Positions 1 to 11,200 of a stretch of DNA of 64,000 nucleotides are shown piece by piece. Source of the stretch: Gammaproteobacteria bacterium (GTDB taxonomy: Bacteria; Pseudomonadota; Gammaproteobacteria; Enterobacterales; Kangiellaceae); the NCBI GenBank assembly GCA_013373375.1, contig JABXHY010000024.1, positions 124,001 through 188,000 on the forward strand, read 5' to 3'. A model generated the notes under the pieces. That model made no database searches. It was not told where the DNA came from and saw nothing but the letters and a program-made list of their open reading frames with translations. The number at the start of each line of letters is the position of its first letter. Position 1 is the first letter of the stretch. Made by a program: the position numbers and the translations under genes.

Positions 1-1
1 A

Positions 2-112
2 CACAAAGCGAATATCAACCTTTCTGAAAATTGGCGAGTGCAACCAACCGATGATCTTATTTATCATCTTGAAGGTATTCCGGGATGTGAGAAGGTATCA
101 TTAGAATACTAG
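2..112 (+). CDS. C-terminal fragment of a CDS entering from upstream (HKANINLSENWRVQPTDDLIYHLEGIPGCEKVSLEY*)
   Basis: Open frame from window edge to a TAG at 110-112; no recognisable family from 36 residues. Confidence 0.5.
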   Translation, partial: HKANINLSENWRVQPTDDLIYHLEGIPGCEKVSLEY

Positions 113-254
113 CAGTAATTGTTGGTAAAAAACTCTGCAATATTTACTTTGCTATTAAATTGACTCACCCGTTAAGACTTAACTAGTATTAATTTATCAA
201 GGAAGATAAATGAAGATTCTGTTTTAAGGAGTAACTAATTCTTAGGGGGTAGTT

Positions 255-1547
255 ATGCGATTATTAACTTTGACGTTAACGTTAATTTGTTCTGTTACTT
301 GGTCTAATGATCTTTCTGATAAGTTTCGTTTTGACATTCAAGAGCAAACCGTTAAAGGATATTCTTTTACAAGTTACTATGATCGTCTCAATGCTATCGG
401 GAAAGATTATGAATTTAGATTTGGTACTCTAAATCATTTTGAAAAAACACAATCACCAAACTTTCTTAGAATTGAAAACAATAAGGGTGAAATAGTTTTC
501 GAAAATTCAACACCTTATTTTAATCGATTTTTTGTGGTGGATAATTATTTGATCGCGGTGGAGAGACTCGAGAGTAGAAGTAACCAGATTTGGTTTTTTG
601 ATGCTAATGGGAAAATTGTCTTTCAGGGGTTAGCCAAAGGTAACGATCAATTACAATCAATAAAAGCCTCTGAGGAGGAGGCTGATATGTCCGAAAAGGT
701 GGTAATTATCTATTGTGGCCCAAGTGATTGGATCACTGATGTAACGAAGTTAATATACGATAGGTTTGGCCGGCTTGAAGGGTTCTTTTATCTTAAAGGT
801 AAAGAATTACATGCCTATTATTTTAGTGATTATCAGACTTATCAAAACAAACTGACAACATTCGCAAGTCAGACGAGTTTCAAAAATACGTTAGAGTGCA
901 CTCCTGGTTACAATCACACTTATCGCTATACTGGTCAGTATGTCAGTCGATGGTGTGAGAAAAATAATGGTATTAAACAAGGCGTATTTGAACGCTGGAT
1001 GATGAACGAAGCCTTTTTCGATGGGGAATATTTAGTTGAAGAGTTGCCAGTAGTTGACGGTCAGTTGATAAAGGTCGTTGAAGGTTATTATCAGAATAAT
1101 CTTCGGGAAGGTGACTGGTGGTTGTTCTATCCGGAACCCAAAGATTCAGTTCACTGCCAGTTCAAGGCGGGGCAACTGAGCGGCGAATGCGTACAAAGTG
1201 GGCGCGATTTTAAAGAAATTTCTCTATTTCAAGACGGTGTTGTTCACGGAGTTTTGAAGTGGTTTGATAGTGATGTGCTTGAGGAAGAGTGCGAATACAA
1301 AAATGGTGTGATGGATGGTCGTTGCACATATTTCAATAATAAAATCGTTTCAACTTTTTGCCATTACTCGGGACTCTACGGCTCAGGTGTTTGTAAGGAC
1401 TATGATAAAAACGGTAATCTTGAAATGGAATGCCAGCTAAAAGGTCAGGTTCAGCACGGAGAGTGCGTTAATTATAAAAACGGTGAAGTAATTGAGATCG
1501 ATTACTATGATGCTGGAGAGTGGTTAATACCAGATGAGTATAATTGA
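255..1547 (+). CDS. Secreted protein with MORN/YwqK-like repeats
   Basis: Signal peptide-like N-terminus; C-terminal repeats (EGYYQNNLREGDWWLFYPE, FKAGQLSGECVQSG, YKNGVMDGRCTYFNN) typical of MORN/YwqK antitoxin-like repeat proteins. Confidence 0.7.
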   Translation: MRLLTLTLTLICSVTWSNDLSDKFRFDIQEQTVKGYSFTSYYDRLNAIGKDYEFRFGTLNHFEKTQSPNFLRIENNKGEIVFENSTPYFNRFFVVDNYLIAVERLESRSNQIWFFDANGKIVFQGLAKGNDQLQSIKASEEEADMSEKVVIIYCGPSDWITDVTKLIYDRFGRLEGFFYLKGKELHAYYFSDYQTYQNKLTTFASQTSFKNTLECTPGYNHTYRYTGQYVSRWCEKNNGIKQGVFERWMMNEAFFDGEYLVEELPVVDGQLIKVVEGYYQNNLREGDWWLFYPEPKDSVHCQFKAGQLSGECVQSGRDFKEISLFQDGVVHGVLKWFDSDVLEEECEYKNGVMDGRCTYFNNKIVSTFCHYSGLYGSGVCKDYDKNGNLEMECQLKGQVQHGECVNYKNGEVIEIDYYDAGEWLIPDEYN

Positions 1548-1549
1548 CG

Positions 1550-1576
1550 AAAAAGCCCTTCTCAAAAGGGCTTTTT
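1550..1576. terminator. Bidirectional Rho-independent terminator between convergent genes
   Basis: AAAAAGCCCTT-CTCAA-AAGGGCTTTTT, perfect 11-bp arms, U/A tracts on both sides. Confidence 0.85.
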
Positions 1577-1598
1577 ATTATCAGGAAAATTTATATGC

Positions 1599-3155
1599 TT
1601 ATTTCGCCAAATATTTTCCTGCAAGTGCAATCAAAGGTGCGGCGGTTGGCTTATCGTGTTGCCAGTCACCTGATTCAACTCCGCTGCCTGCAATGTCAAT
1701 ATGACAATAAGGAATTGGTTGGTCGGAATATTGACCGTGATCGTCAAGGCCAGCTGCCAGGCTTAAAAACGCCATCGGGAATTGATGACCCCTTGCAACA
1801 GAAACCGATGGTCCATTATTTGAAGATAAAACATCGTCGGCTTCACTGCGGTTTTTGATAATGTTCCAATCTTCTTTTCTTGAGCGGCTAGTTTCTCCAC
1901 AATCGCCCCAAAGATCACCTACCTCTGCAAGCACAGCGCCTGTTCTATTTTGTCGTGATGGCCCATTATCAACATAGAGAGTGTAGGGACCAGCGGTTAA
2001 CGCAGCGTGTCCAGTTAAAGTGGCAACTGTAAATAGTTGAGGGTTGGTTTCATTTTTTGCATTAGCTCGCATGTGTGATAAAAGGTCGCACATAACCAGT
2101 CGACCCTCTGCGTCGGTATTGCCTATTCTGACTCGTTTACCAGAATGAGCCGTGATAATTTCATCGGCAACATAAGCATCAGCACCGATGCTATTACGCA
2201 CAGCGCCAATTCCGGCGACAACTTTTATACCTTTCGGTTGCAACTTAGCGAGGGTCTGCATAAAGCCTGCAACGGCTGCCGCACCGCCTTTATCTCGGCT
2301 CATGCCGGCCATGTGTCCACCGACTTTCAAATCTGCACCGCCGGTGTCGTAAGTAACCGCTTTTCCAACTAACATAACGGTTTGCTCGATTGGACCCTCA
2401 CCTTCGTAAGTTAAATGGATAACTCGTGGTTGATGTCGAGTGACACTCTGAGAAGCTCTTGCGACGGCCGCTAGAAGAGGGTATTCATTTTCTAACGTGT
2501 CTTTTGATGATTCTACTGTTACCGAAACTTTAGAGCCTTCAAAAGCTTGCTCACAATATTCGGCAAATTTTGGTGGTGCCATTCTCTCGGGTTCGGTTCC
2601 ACACAGATCTCTCGCGAGTCGCCGACCTGACTCCAGCGCGGTCAGATATTGGCAGTCAACTTTATCGTCTACATCAACTAACCCAATTTGTTTGATAGGC
2701 TCTAATTTACTTTCTCCGATTACTTCTCGCGCTTCTAAAGGTTTCCAAAGAGCTTGGCAGGAAGACAGGTAAGCAACACTTAATGCGTTTTGGTACTCCG
2801 GTAATTGAGGTGCGCCTTCTAACAAGATTGCGGGTTTGATTGAGCCTGCATTTTTTGCAACTTCGATTGCCTTTTTTGCAGCATCACCAAAGTTACGAAC
2901 ATCTGCGAAGTCTTTTGATAAATCCCCTGCTGGAGACAAAATTAAACGCCCACCGGGTGCATCGTTACAATGAAGATAAACGATTTCAGCACCAATTCGC
3001 AGATCGGTTTTTGCAAACTCTTTAATTTGCTTATCCAGCTGGTCGTTATACTGACAGCCGATATTTGTTGAAACAATAATGAGTGAGTCGAACTCTTCCA
3101 TTTGCGCTGCAGTCGTGACTGCAACTGGAACCGGGAAAGCCATACTGTTCTCCAA
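1599..3155 (-). CDS. M17 family leucyl aminopeptidase
   Basis: NTDAEGRLVMCDLL signature and VGKAVTYDTGGADLK metal-binding segment of M17 peptidases. Confidence 0.9.
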   Translation of the reverse strand: MENSMAFPVPVAVTTAAQMEEFDSLIIVSTNIGCQYNDQLDKQIKEFAKTDLRIGAEIVYLHCNDAPGGRLILSPAGDLSKDFADVRNFGDAAKKAIEVAKNAGSIKPAILLEGAPQLPEYQNALSVAYLSSCQALWKPLEAREVIGESKLEPIKQIGLVDVDDKVDCQYLTALESGRRLARDLCGTEPERMAPPKFAEYCEQAFEGSKVSVTVESSKDTLENEYPLLAAVARASQSVTRHQPRVIHLTYEGEGPIEQTVMLVGKAVTYDTGGADLKVGGHMAGMSRDKGGAAAVAGFMQTLAKLQPKGIKVVAGIGAVRNSIGADAYVADEIITAHSGKRVRIGNTDAEGRLVMCDLLSHMRANAKNETNPQLFTVATLTGHAALTAGPYTLYVDNGPSRQNRTGAVLAEVGDLWGDCGETSRSRKEDWNIIKNRSEADDVLSSNNGPSVSVARGHQFPMAFLSLAAGLDDHGQYSDQPIPYCHIDIAGSGVESGDWQHDKPTAAPLIALAGKYLAK

Positions 3156-3738
3156 TATTTAAAGTTAAAACGAATCGCAACAAGAAACCTTTTATTTTTG
3201 CACTTTACGACAACCGACCTTTTCAGCTCTCTATTTTGTAAGTGTCTTGAATTGCGAAAATGTTTAAAAATAAGCTGTTAGCAGAAAAGACGAAAGGATT
3301 CTCTGCTGGAAAAGATTAAATTTGAGTAAAGTTATTATGCTGGGAAGTAAATTACAACCGTTAGAGTCAAAAGGTTTCTCGTGATTAATTATCAGTACGA
3401 GATACACATTTGTTAACAAATTAAGCTAATCCAACCATGGGTGTTTGAGCGTCTATTATTACATAGACAACTTTTCGTCTAATTGACGAAACTTGTTATC
3501 GTAAAAAACAAACTTTAATAATAAAATTCTATTGAAAACAGTTAGATACAGATTTGGCAAGGTTAATGCAGTTATCTTCGGACGTAGCAATATTAACGAT
3601 GACCTTTGCATTAACTGGTTACATTTGTGAAATTGCTATTTAGTGATTTGGTGTTATGCTTTAGTATAACAGTGGTTGGGTAACCTCAGTTTTAAACGAT
3701 ACTTGTATTACATACGATATTTATAGAGTGGTGAAAAC

Positions 3739-4842
3739 ATGAAAGGAAAACTTGGTTTTACGGAAGTTGCAATTGGATTTGCTGCATTATTCCTGGTTGC
3801 CTGCTCAGATGGTGGTGGCGCTTCAAGCCCTACTGAATCGGCTGAAAAGAAAGCGGAAGTAGTTGCTGTTCCAGTAGAGGTAGCTCAGGTTCAGAGAGGT
3901 GATATTAGTGCTGTTTACTCGAGTACTACCTCTTTAGAGGCGGAGCAAGAAGCCGTGGTTGTCGCAAAATCTAGCGAAATTATCACTCAAATTTTGGTTG
4001 AAGAAGGAGATAAAGTCGAAAAAGGACAAGTTTTGGCGCGCCTCAACACCCAAAAATTAGAGTTAGAGCTTAAACGCAGTGAAGCCAATCTTGCTCGATT
4101 GAAAGCAGAGCTTGACCGTAACCGAAAAATTTTCGAAAAGAAAATGGTCAGCTCAGATACTTATGAGCGATTAAAGTTTGACTATCAGGCTCAAAAAGCA
4201 GCTTACGATCTTGCTAAATTAGAACTGGCATATGGCGAGATCAAAGCGCCGATTGAAGGTGTCGTATCAGAACGTATGGTTAAAGTTGGTAATATGGTTC
4301 AGTTAAACCAATCGCTGTTTAGAATTACTGACTTTGAACCTTTGCTAGCGGTTATTCATGTTCCCGAAAATGAACTGTTTAAATTGCAAAAAAATCAGCT
4401 CGCGAGAATAAGCATCGATGCTAATAAACAGACGCTTTATAATGGTCATGTTTTACGCATAAGCCCTGTGGTTGACTCGAGCAGTGGTACCTTCAAAGTA
4501 ACAGTAGAAGTTAACGATCCCGAAAACACGCTTAGACCAGGCATGTTTGGTCGAGTAGGCGTTATTTATGCCAGTCATAAAGACACCTTGTTAGTGCATA
4601 AGAATGCATTACTAGCCGAAGAAGATAAACCATCGGTTTATCGGATTGATGGCGATGTTGCGGTGAAAGAGCAAATCGCAATTGGTTTTGAGAACGGTGA
4701 ATTCATAGAAGTTATTGAAGGACTTAAGTTGGGTGATAAAGTGGTTACGGCTGGGCAAAATAGTCTGAAAAACTTGAGTAAAGTCGATGTTTTAAATGAG
4801 CCTCTTTCACAAACCGAATACGCAAAGTTAACGGAGCGATAG
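3739..4842 (+). CDS. RND efflux periplasmic adaptor subunit (MFP/HlyD-like lipoprotein)
   Basis: Lipoprotein signal (LFLVACSDGG), coiled-coil plus lipoyl-like domain, barrel segment GMFGRVGVIY; upstream of two RND permeases. Confidence 0.9.
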   Translation: MKGKLGFTEVAIGFAALFLVACSDGGGASSPTESAEKKAEVVAVPVEVAQVQRGDISAVYSSTTSLEAEQEAVVVAKSSEIITQILVEEGDKVEKGQVLARLNTQKLELELKRSEANLARLKAELDRNRKIFEKKMVSSDTYERLKFDYQAQKAAYDLAKLELAYGEIKAPIEGVVSERMVKVGNMVQLNQSLFRITDFEPLLAVIHVPENELFKLQKNQLARISIDANKQTLYNGHVLRISPVVDSSSGTFKVTVEVNDPENTLRPGMFGRVGVIYASHKDTLLVHKNALLAEEDKPSVYRIDGDVAVKEQIAIGFENGEFIEVIEGLKLGDKVVTAGQNSLKNLSKVDVLNEPLSQTEYAKLTER

Positions 4843-4972
4843 TTTTACTAATTGGTATTTGCAAGTAGGCAAGAGGTTTCACTGAAAGATACCTCACAAT
4901 CAAGATTCTTTTTAGTAAAAAATACATAAGGATGACAGCGTTCTGGCTGTCATTTTCTAAGCGGGGAAATTT

Positions 4973-7900
4973 ATGAGCATTAATGCTTCTATCGTTGACA
5001 TTTCAACGAGACGGCCGGTCACTGTCTCAATGTTTACCATAGCGTTGTTAGTTTTTGGAATGGTGTTATTGGGTCGTTTGGGCCTGACATTACTCCCTGA
5101 CCTTTCTTATCCGACCTTAACCGTTAGAACGGATTACACAGGTGCAGCACCCGCTGAAATCGAAAACTTAATCACAAAGCCGATCGAAGAGTCGCTTGGT
5201 GTGGTCAAAAATCTCAGGCAAATTCGTTCCGTATCTAAAGCGGGCCAGTCAGATGTGTTACTTGAATTTAACTGGGGAACAGACATGGGGCTTGCGGGAC
5301 TGGATGTCCGTGAGAAACTCGATATTGTACAGCTTCCGTTAGATGTAAAAAGACCAAGTTTGTTAAGGTTCAATCCTTCATTAGCGCCCATTGTTCGTTT
5401 ATCAGTGACGCCAGTAAAGGAGAATCAGAATAGAGAAATACAAAATTCTGATATTCGAAATTCTGAAGTTCAAAACCTAGCTGACTCAGAATCCACCAAT
5501 ATGGAGGATTCTTTTTCAAGACTGGATGATTCAAAGCTGGTTGAATTAAGACGTCTAGCAGAAGAGGAAGTTAAAAGAAGGCTTGAGTCGATTGAAGGAG
5601 TTGCTGCAGTAAAAGTAAGTGGTGGACTGGAAGATGAAGTTCAGGTTCTAGTCGATCAGGAAAAGTTGAGTCAAATTAACTTATCAATTGAACAAGTTGC
5701 GTCAAGACTAAAAGCGGAAAACGTAAATCTTTCGGGCGGGCGTTTAGAGGAAGGCGCACAACAATATTTAGTTCGCACAATTAATCAATACCAATCCATT
5801 GATGAGATCGCGAACTCAATTATTACAACCATCGACAACAAACCCATTTATTTAAAAGATATTGCGACGGTTCAACAAAAATATAAGGAGCGAGAGGCCA
5901 TTACGCGTCTCGACGGAATCGAAGCGGTTGAAATTGCAGTTTATAAAGAAGGCGATGCAAACACAGTAGCTGTTGCAAAGCGATTAACCAATCGCATTGA
6001 GCGTATAGCTAAATCACTGGGCAATGAGGTTGAGTTAAAAGAAATCTATAATCAAGCGAGCTTTATTGAACAAGCAATTGATGAAGTGCTACTCAATGCA
6101 TTTGTTGGTGGATTGTTAGCGATGCTTGTTTTGTACCTATTTTTAGGCAATTTTAAATCAACTATTATTATTTCCCTGGCGATTCCTATTTCAGTGATCA
6201 TTAGTTTCAATTTGATGTACGGTTTTGGCATTACCATGAATATTATGTCACTGGGTGGATTGGCATTAGCTGTTGGGTTGTTAGTCGACAATGCAATTGT
6301 GGTACTTGAAAATATTGCAAAGAAAAAAGAAGAAGGGTTTTCTGAGCTAGATGCTGCCCGACAGGGCGCAAAGGAAGTCTCTGGTGCCATTTTGGCTGCA
6401 ACGCTAACGACTATTGCTGTGTTTCTCCCTTTGGTATTTGTGCAAGGTATTGCAGGTCAACTATTTAGCGATCAAGCTTTGACCGTAACATTTGCATTAC
6501 TAGTGTCACTCATTATGGCTCTAACTTTTATTCCTATGGTGAGTGCTTCAGGTGCGAAAAAGTCGGACAGTGAATCGGTGTATTACCCTGATCGTAGTGG
6601 CGAGTCAAAATTAAAAACGGTTTTATTGTTTCCATTTCGCACTCTATTTCAAACATTTCCTCTTTTCCTTATTACATCAACGCGAATCATCTCAGGTGCA
6701 GTAGGAAAGTTTATGCATCACGCGATGAAGCTCTTAGTGATCCCCTTTAATATTTTTTATCGGGCACTTTCAGATGCTTACTCTCGTCTTTTACCTTGGG
6801 CGTTGAAAAATCAAGTGATGGTATTACTGATAGCGCTAGCAAGTTTTGTTTCAAGTATTTGGTTGGTTAATCGAATAGGTATTGAGTTAATTCCATCGTT
6901 ATCACAGGGGGAACTGGTAGTTGAAATTAAGGCGCCCTCTGGTACACCTTTGGATAAAACCGATGAGATTGTTTTACTAGCTCAGAAGCTAGCAAATCAA
7001 GTTCCAAATATAGCGAGAACTTATTCCGTTGCAGGAACCGGAAATCGATTGGACTCGAGTCCTGAAAAAGGTGGTGAAAATCGTGGTGAACTTAATGTCG
7101 TGCTTAGTTCGCCAGTTGATGAAGAAAAAGAAGCGCAAGTTATTCGAGATCTACGGTCGGCATTATCAGAGATACCTGAAGTTGAAATTAAGATTGAAAA
7201 ACCTGCTTTATTTACTTTCAAAACGCCATTGGAAGTTGAAGTTCAAGGCTTTAATTTAGAAAAACTAAAGCAACAGAATGATCGAATAGTAACGTTAATG
7301 TTACAAGACGATAGATTTAGTGACATCAAGTCGACGATTCAACAAGGTCATCCAGAAGTACAAATTCGATTTGATCATGAAAAAGCCGCTTACCTGGGAT
7401 TAAACGTACCAGATGTTGCTAACCGAGTTGTTACTCAGTTAAGAGGTGATGTCGCCACTAAGTATGCCTTTCGAGATCGAAAAATTGATGTTCTGGTTCG
7501 TGTTCAGGAAGACGATAGAAGTTCTGTAGCCGATATTGGAAAACTGATCGTTAATCCAGAGTCGAGTCGACCGATTACCCTAAACGCGATTGCGGATATT
7601 GATGTCAATATTGGGCCAAGTGAAATTAACCGAATTTCTCAAGAGCGAGTCGCTATCATTAGTGCCAATTTAGCATATGGTGATTTAGGAGAAGGCGCTC
7701 AAAGATTACAGGCTATTCTTGAGCAGCTACCCGATATCAAAGGTATTGAGGTATCGATTGGAGGACAAAATGAAGAAATGGAAATGTCGTTTAACTCTTT
7801 GAAGTTGGCATTGGCACTCGCAATATTTCTTGTTTATCTTGTGATGGCATCGCAATTTGAGTCATTACTCCATCCGTTCGTTATTCTGTTCAGTGTTCCG

Positions 7901-8281
7901 CTTGCTCTCGTTGGAGCTGTTTATGCATTGTATGTTACGAATTCGACTATAAGTGTCGTCGTGTTCATTGGATTAATAATGTTGGCAGGAATTGTCGTAA
8001 ATAATGCAATTGTCTTAATTGATAAAATTAATCAAATTCGACAAGAGGGCATCGATAAATTGAGCGCCGTAATTGAAGCTGGAAAAGCGAGACTTCGGCC
8101 TATCATAATGACGACTTTAACAACAACCCTGGGGATGTTGCCTTTGGCGTTGGGGATTGGAGAAGGTGCAGAAATTCGAGCGCCAATGGCAATAACCGTC
8201 ATCGGAGGGCTATTAGTTTCGACAGCTCTGACACTTATCGTCATTCCTGTGCTTTATTGTGTTATGGACCGAAAGCAGTAA
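4973..8281 (+). CDS. RND (HAE1/AcrB-type) efflux permease
   Basis: 1102 aa; RRPVTVSMFTIALLVFGMVLLG start, TM4 GLLVDNAIVVLENI and GIVVNNAIVLIDKI motifs. Confidence 0.95.
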   Translation: MSINASIVDISTRRPVTVSMFTIALLVFGMVLLGRLGLTLLPDLSYPTLTVRTDYTGAAPAEIENLITKPIEESLGVVKNLRQIRSVSKAGQSDVLLEFNWGTDMGLAGLDVREKLDIVQLPLDVKRPSLLRFNPSLAPIVRLSVTPVKENQNREIQNSDIRNSEVQNLADSESTNMEDSFSRLDDSKLVELRRLAEEEVKRRLESIEGVAAVKVSGGLEDEVQVLVDQEKLSQINLSIEQVASRLKAENVNLSGGRLEEGAQQYLVRTINQYQSIDEIANSIITTIDNKPIYLKDIATVQQKYKEREAITRLDGIEAVEIAVYKEGDANTVAVAKRLTNRIERIAKSLGNEVELKEIYNQASFIEQAIDEVLLNAFVGGLLAMLVLYLFLGNFKSTIIISLAIPISVIISFNLMYGFGITMNIMSLGGLALAVGLLVDNAIVVLENIAKKKEEGFSELDAARQGAKEVSGAILAATLTTIAVFLPLVFVQGIAGQLFSDQALTVTFALLVSLIMALTFIPMVSASGAKKSDSESVYYPDRSGESKLKTVLLFPFRTLFQTFPLFLITSTRIISGAVGKFMHHAMKLLVIPFNIFYRALSDAYSRLLPWALKNQVMVLLIALASFVSSIWLVNRIGIELIPSLSQGELVVEIKAPSGTPLDKTDEIVLLAQKLANQVPNIARTYSVAGTGNRLDSSPEKGGENRGELNVVLSSPVDEEKEAQVIRDLRSALSEIPEVEIKIEKPALFTFKTPLEVEVQGFNLEKLKQQNDRIVTLMLQDDRFSDIKSTIQQGHPEVQIRFDHEKAAYLGLNVPDVANRVVTQLRGDVATKYAFRDRKIDVLVRVQEDDRSSVADIGKLIVNPESSRPITLNAIADIDVNIGPSEINRISQERVAIISANLAYGDLGEGAQRLQAILEQLPDIKGIEVSIGGQNEEMEMSFNSLKLALALAIFLVYLVMASQFESLLHPFVILFSVPLALVGAVYALYVTNSTISVVVFIGLIMLAGIVVNNAIVLIDKINQIRQEGIDKLSAVIEAGKARLRPIIMTTLTTTLGMLPLALGIGEGAEIRAPMAITVIGGLLVSTALTLIVIPVLYCVMDRKQ
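5435..5479 (+). repeat. In-frame 15-bp imperfect tandem repeat (EIQNS DIRNS EVQNL) inside RND permease
   Basis: GAAATACAAAATTCT / GATATTCGAAATTCT / GAAGTTCAAAACCTA, read directly. Confidence 0.7.
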
Positions 8282-8291
8282 GGGGAAATTT

Positions 8292-11200
8292 ATGAAGCTC
8301 ACTAAGCTAGCTATGCGTCGCCCTGTTACAACGATGATGTTCTTTTTATGCTTTCTCGTCACAGGAGCAATGACATCAAAATTGTTGCCCTTGGAATATT
8401 TTCCGGCGATAAGTTTTCCCGGCATTTTCATTCAAGTGCCTTATCCGAATTCATCTGCTGAAGAAATCGAAGAGACAATTACTCGGCCAATGGAAGAAGT
8501 ATTGGCGACGATGAGTTCAATTAAGACGTTATACTCCACAACGACTGATAATAATGCACAAATTTTTCTTCAGTTTGACTGGGAGCAAAACGCCAGAATC
8601 AAAGGCGTTGAAGCGCGAGAGAAAATTGATGCTATTCGTGGTGAGTTACCACAAGATATGCAGCGATATTTTGTTTTTACTGGCGGAACAGGAGACATGC
8701 CGGTATTGCAGTTGAGGATTTCGTCGCAAAGAGATTTATCAAACGCTTATGATTTACTCGATCGAAAATTAAAACGACCCATTGAAAGAATCGATGGCGT
8801 ATCAAAAGTTGATTTGTACGGCGTGGATAAACGTCAAATAAAAATTCAACTAAATGCTGATCGAATAACGGCTCATAATATTGACTTGAATGATCTCAAT
8901 CGTCGTCTCCAGCAAGAGAACTTTTCTCTTTCAGCTGGATTAATAACAGATGGTAATTTTCGGTATCGGGTTAAGCCTCAAGGGGAGTACGCAAGTATTG
9001 AGGACATCGAAAACTTGGTCATCAACCAACAAGGACTTCGATTGTCGGATATTGCCGAAATTGTGAGAGAGCAGCCAATAGCATTTGAAGGACGTCATTT
9101 AGATGGCGATTATGCTATAGGGATGAGTGTTACCCGTGAAGCTAATGCAAATTTAGTTGAAGTTGCGACACAAGTGATAGCCGCGATCGAAGCTGCCGAG
9201 AGTGATCCTGCTTTTGAGGGAATAAAGCTTTTCACAATGGATAATCAAGCAGAAGGGGTTACCAGTTCATTAAGAGATATTAGTTACTCAGGTATTATCG
9301 GATTTGTTTTATCCATTGTCGTCTTGTACTTCTTTCTTCGAGAAATAACGTCAACTTTAATAGTCGCATTAGCCGTTCCTTTTTCATTGACTATCACATT
9401 GGCGTTTATGTTTTTCTTAGATGTTTCATTGAATATACTCTCCATGATGGGATTGATGTTGGCAATTGGTATGTTAGTCGATAATGCGGTGGTCGTGACT
9501 GAGTCAATTTTTCGATATCAAGAAAAGTACCCTGATGATAACCAAAAGGCGATAAGTCTTGGGGTCAAAGAAGTTGGTACTGCTGTGTTTGCTGGAACCA
9601 TTACTACTGCGATTGTATTTCTACCGAATATCGTCGGTGAGAAAGTAGACGTGACAGTATTTTTAAGTCATGTTGCAACAACCATCGTCATTGCTCTGGG
9701 CGCATCTCTTTTTATTGCGTTAACGGTTATTCCGTTATTGTTGTCAAAGTTCAAAATTAAAAACTTGGAAAAATCTAGCCCATTCATCAATCGATTAACG
9801 ATAAGGTATGAGAAGTTTTTACGATGGTCTTTGTCGAGGCCTAAACTATCAGGTCTCATGGCTCTTTTGATAGTTTGTAGCGTAGCTATCCCTGCTCAAT
9901 TTGTGACAAAAGATAATTATGTCGACGATACTAAGAGAAGGTTATTTTTGCCGTACAACATTGACAGTCAATATACGATAGAGCGAGTCGAAAAAGCCGT
10001 CGATACTATTGAAGGCTTTTTGTATTCTCATCAAGATGAGCTTGATATTGATACTGTCTACAGTTATTACCGTAGTGATTTAGCACAGTCGACAATTCTA
10101 TTGAAAGAGAAAGAAGGGGCAACAAAATCGGTTACTGAAATTCGAGACTTTATTGAGAAAAACCTTCCTAAAATTGCTATTGGCAATCCTACGTTTGAAC
10201 GAAATCGTGGACAGCAAGAAGGCGTGAAAATATATGTATCTGGAGACTCAACTGAAGTGTTGCGTGACTTAAGTAATGAAGTTGCTCGAGTGATTAATAC
10301 CGTTGATGGCGTTTATGACGCGAGATCAGAGGCGACATCGAAAGATAGAGAAGTGCAGGTAATCGTGAATCGTGTGAAAGCGCAAACTGTGGGACTTGAT
10401 CCTTCACAGGTAGCGTCAATGATTGCAATTGCAATGCGCGGTCAACCGTTACGTTCTTATCGCGGTAATGACCGTGAAGTTGACATGATACTTGAATTTG
10501 GAAAGCAGGACAGACAGTCTTTAGGCGACTTAAAGCATTTAATGATCCCGCGTCCTGGTCAAGATGCCGTTCCACTTTCAAGCATTGCAGAATTTAATAT
10601 CAAACAGGCTTCAAATACGATTCAGAGGAGAGATCGAAGAACCAGTATCGGCATCGTTGCCAATTTAGATGAGGGCATTACTCTCGATCAGGCAAAAGAA
10701 AAAATCAAAGAAGTAATGAAAACGGTTTCATTACCCAGTGGCTATCAATGGAATTTAGGGCAGGCGTTTCAGCGTGAGCAAGATGCAGATAACGTTATGC
10801 TGTGGAATATGCTTTTGGCTATTTTAATGATTTTCGTGGTGATGGCCGCATTGTTTGAGTCGATTTTATTTCCACTTGCTGTGATCAGTTCTATTCTCTA
10901 TGCAGTTGTAGGAGTGTTTTGGTTTTTCTTTTTAACCGGAACTCAGTTTTCCGTTATGGCTATGATTGGTATTTTAGTGCTGATGGGCGTTGTCGTTAAT
11001 AATGGTATTGTTTTAGTTGATCATATTAACCATTTGAGAAGCACAGGTTTTGCACGTCACGATGCCATTGTGCAAGCGGGGAAAGATCGAATTCGACCAA
11101 TATTGATGACCGTTGCGACGACTATCTTAGGACTCATTCCGCTAAGTGTTGGTGATACTACTATTGGTGGTGATTCAAATTCACCGCCTTATTATCCAAT

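Noticed and set aside
1544-1858. + strand 104-aa ORF overlapping the LAP gene
   Set aside because: Antisense to a clear M17 peptidase; no family features
2145-3124. Multiple short ORFs (2145-2372 +, 2497-2772 +, 2840-3025 +, 2942-3124 -)
   Set aside because: Shadow ORFs within the M17 aminopeptidase gene
6052-6390. Minus-strand 112-aa ORF
   Set aside because: Antisense of the conserved RND transmembrane region; composition is a complement artefact
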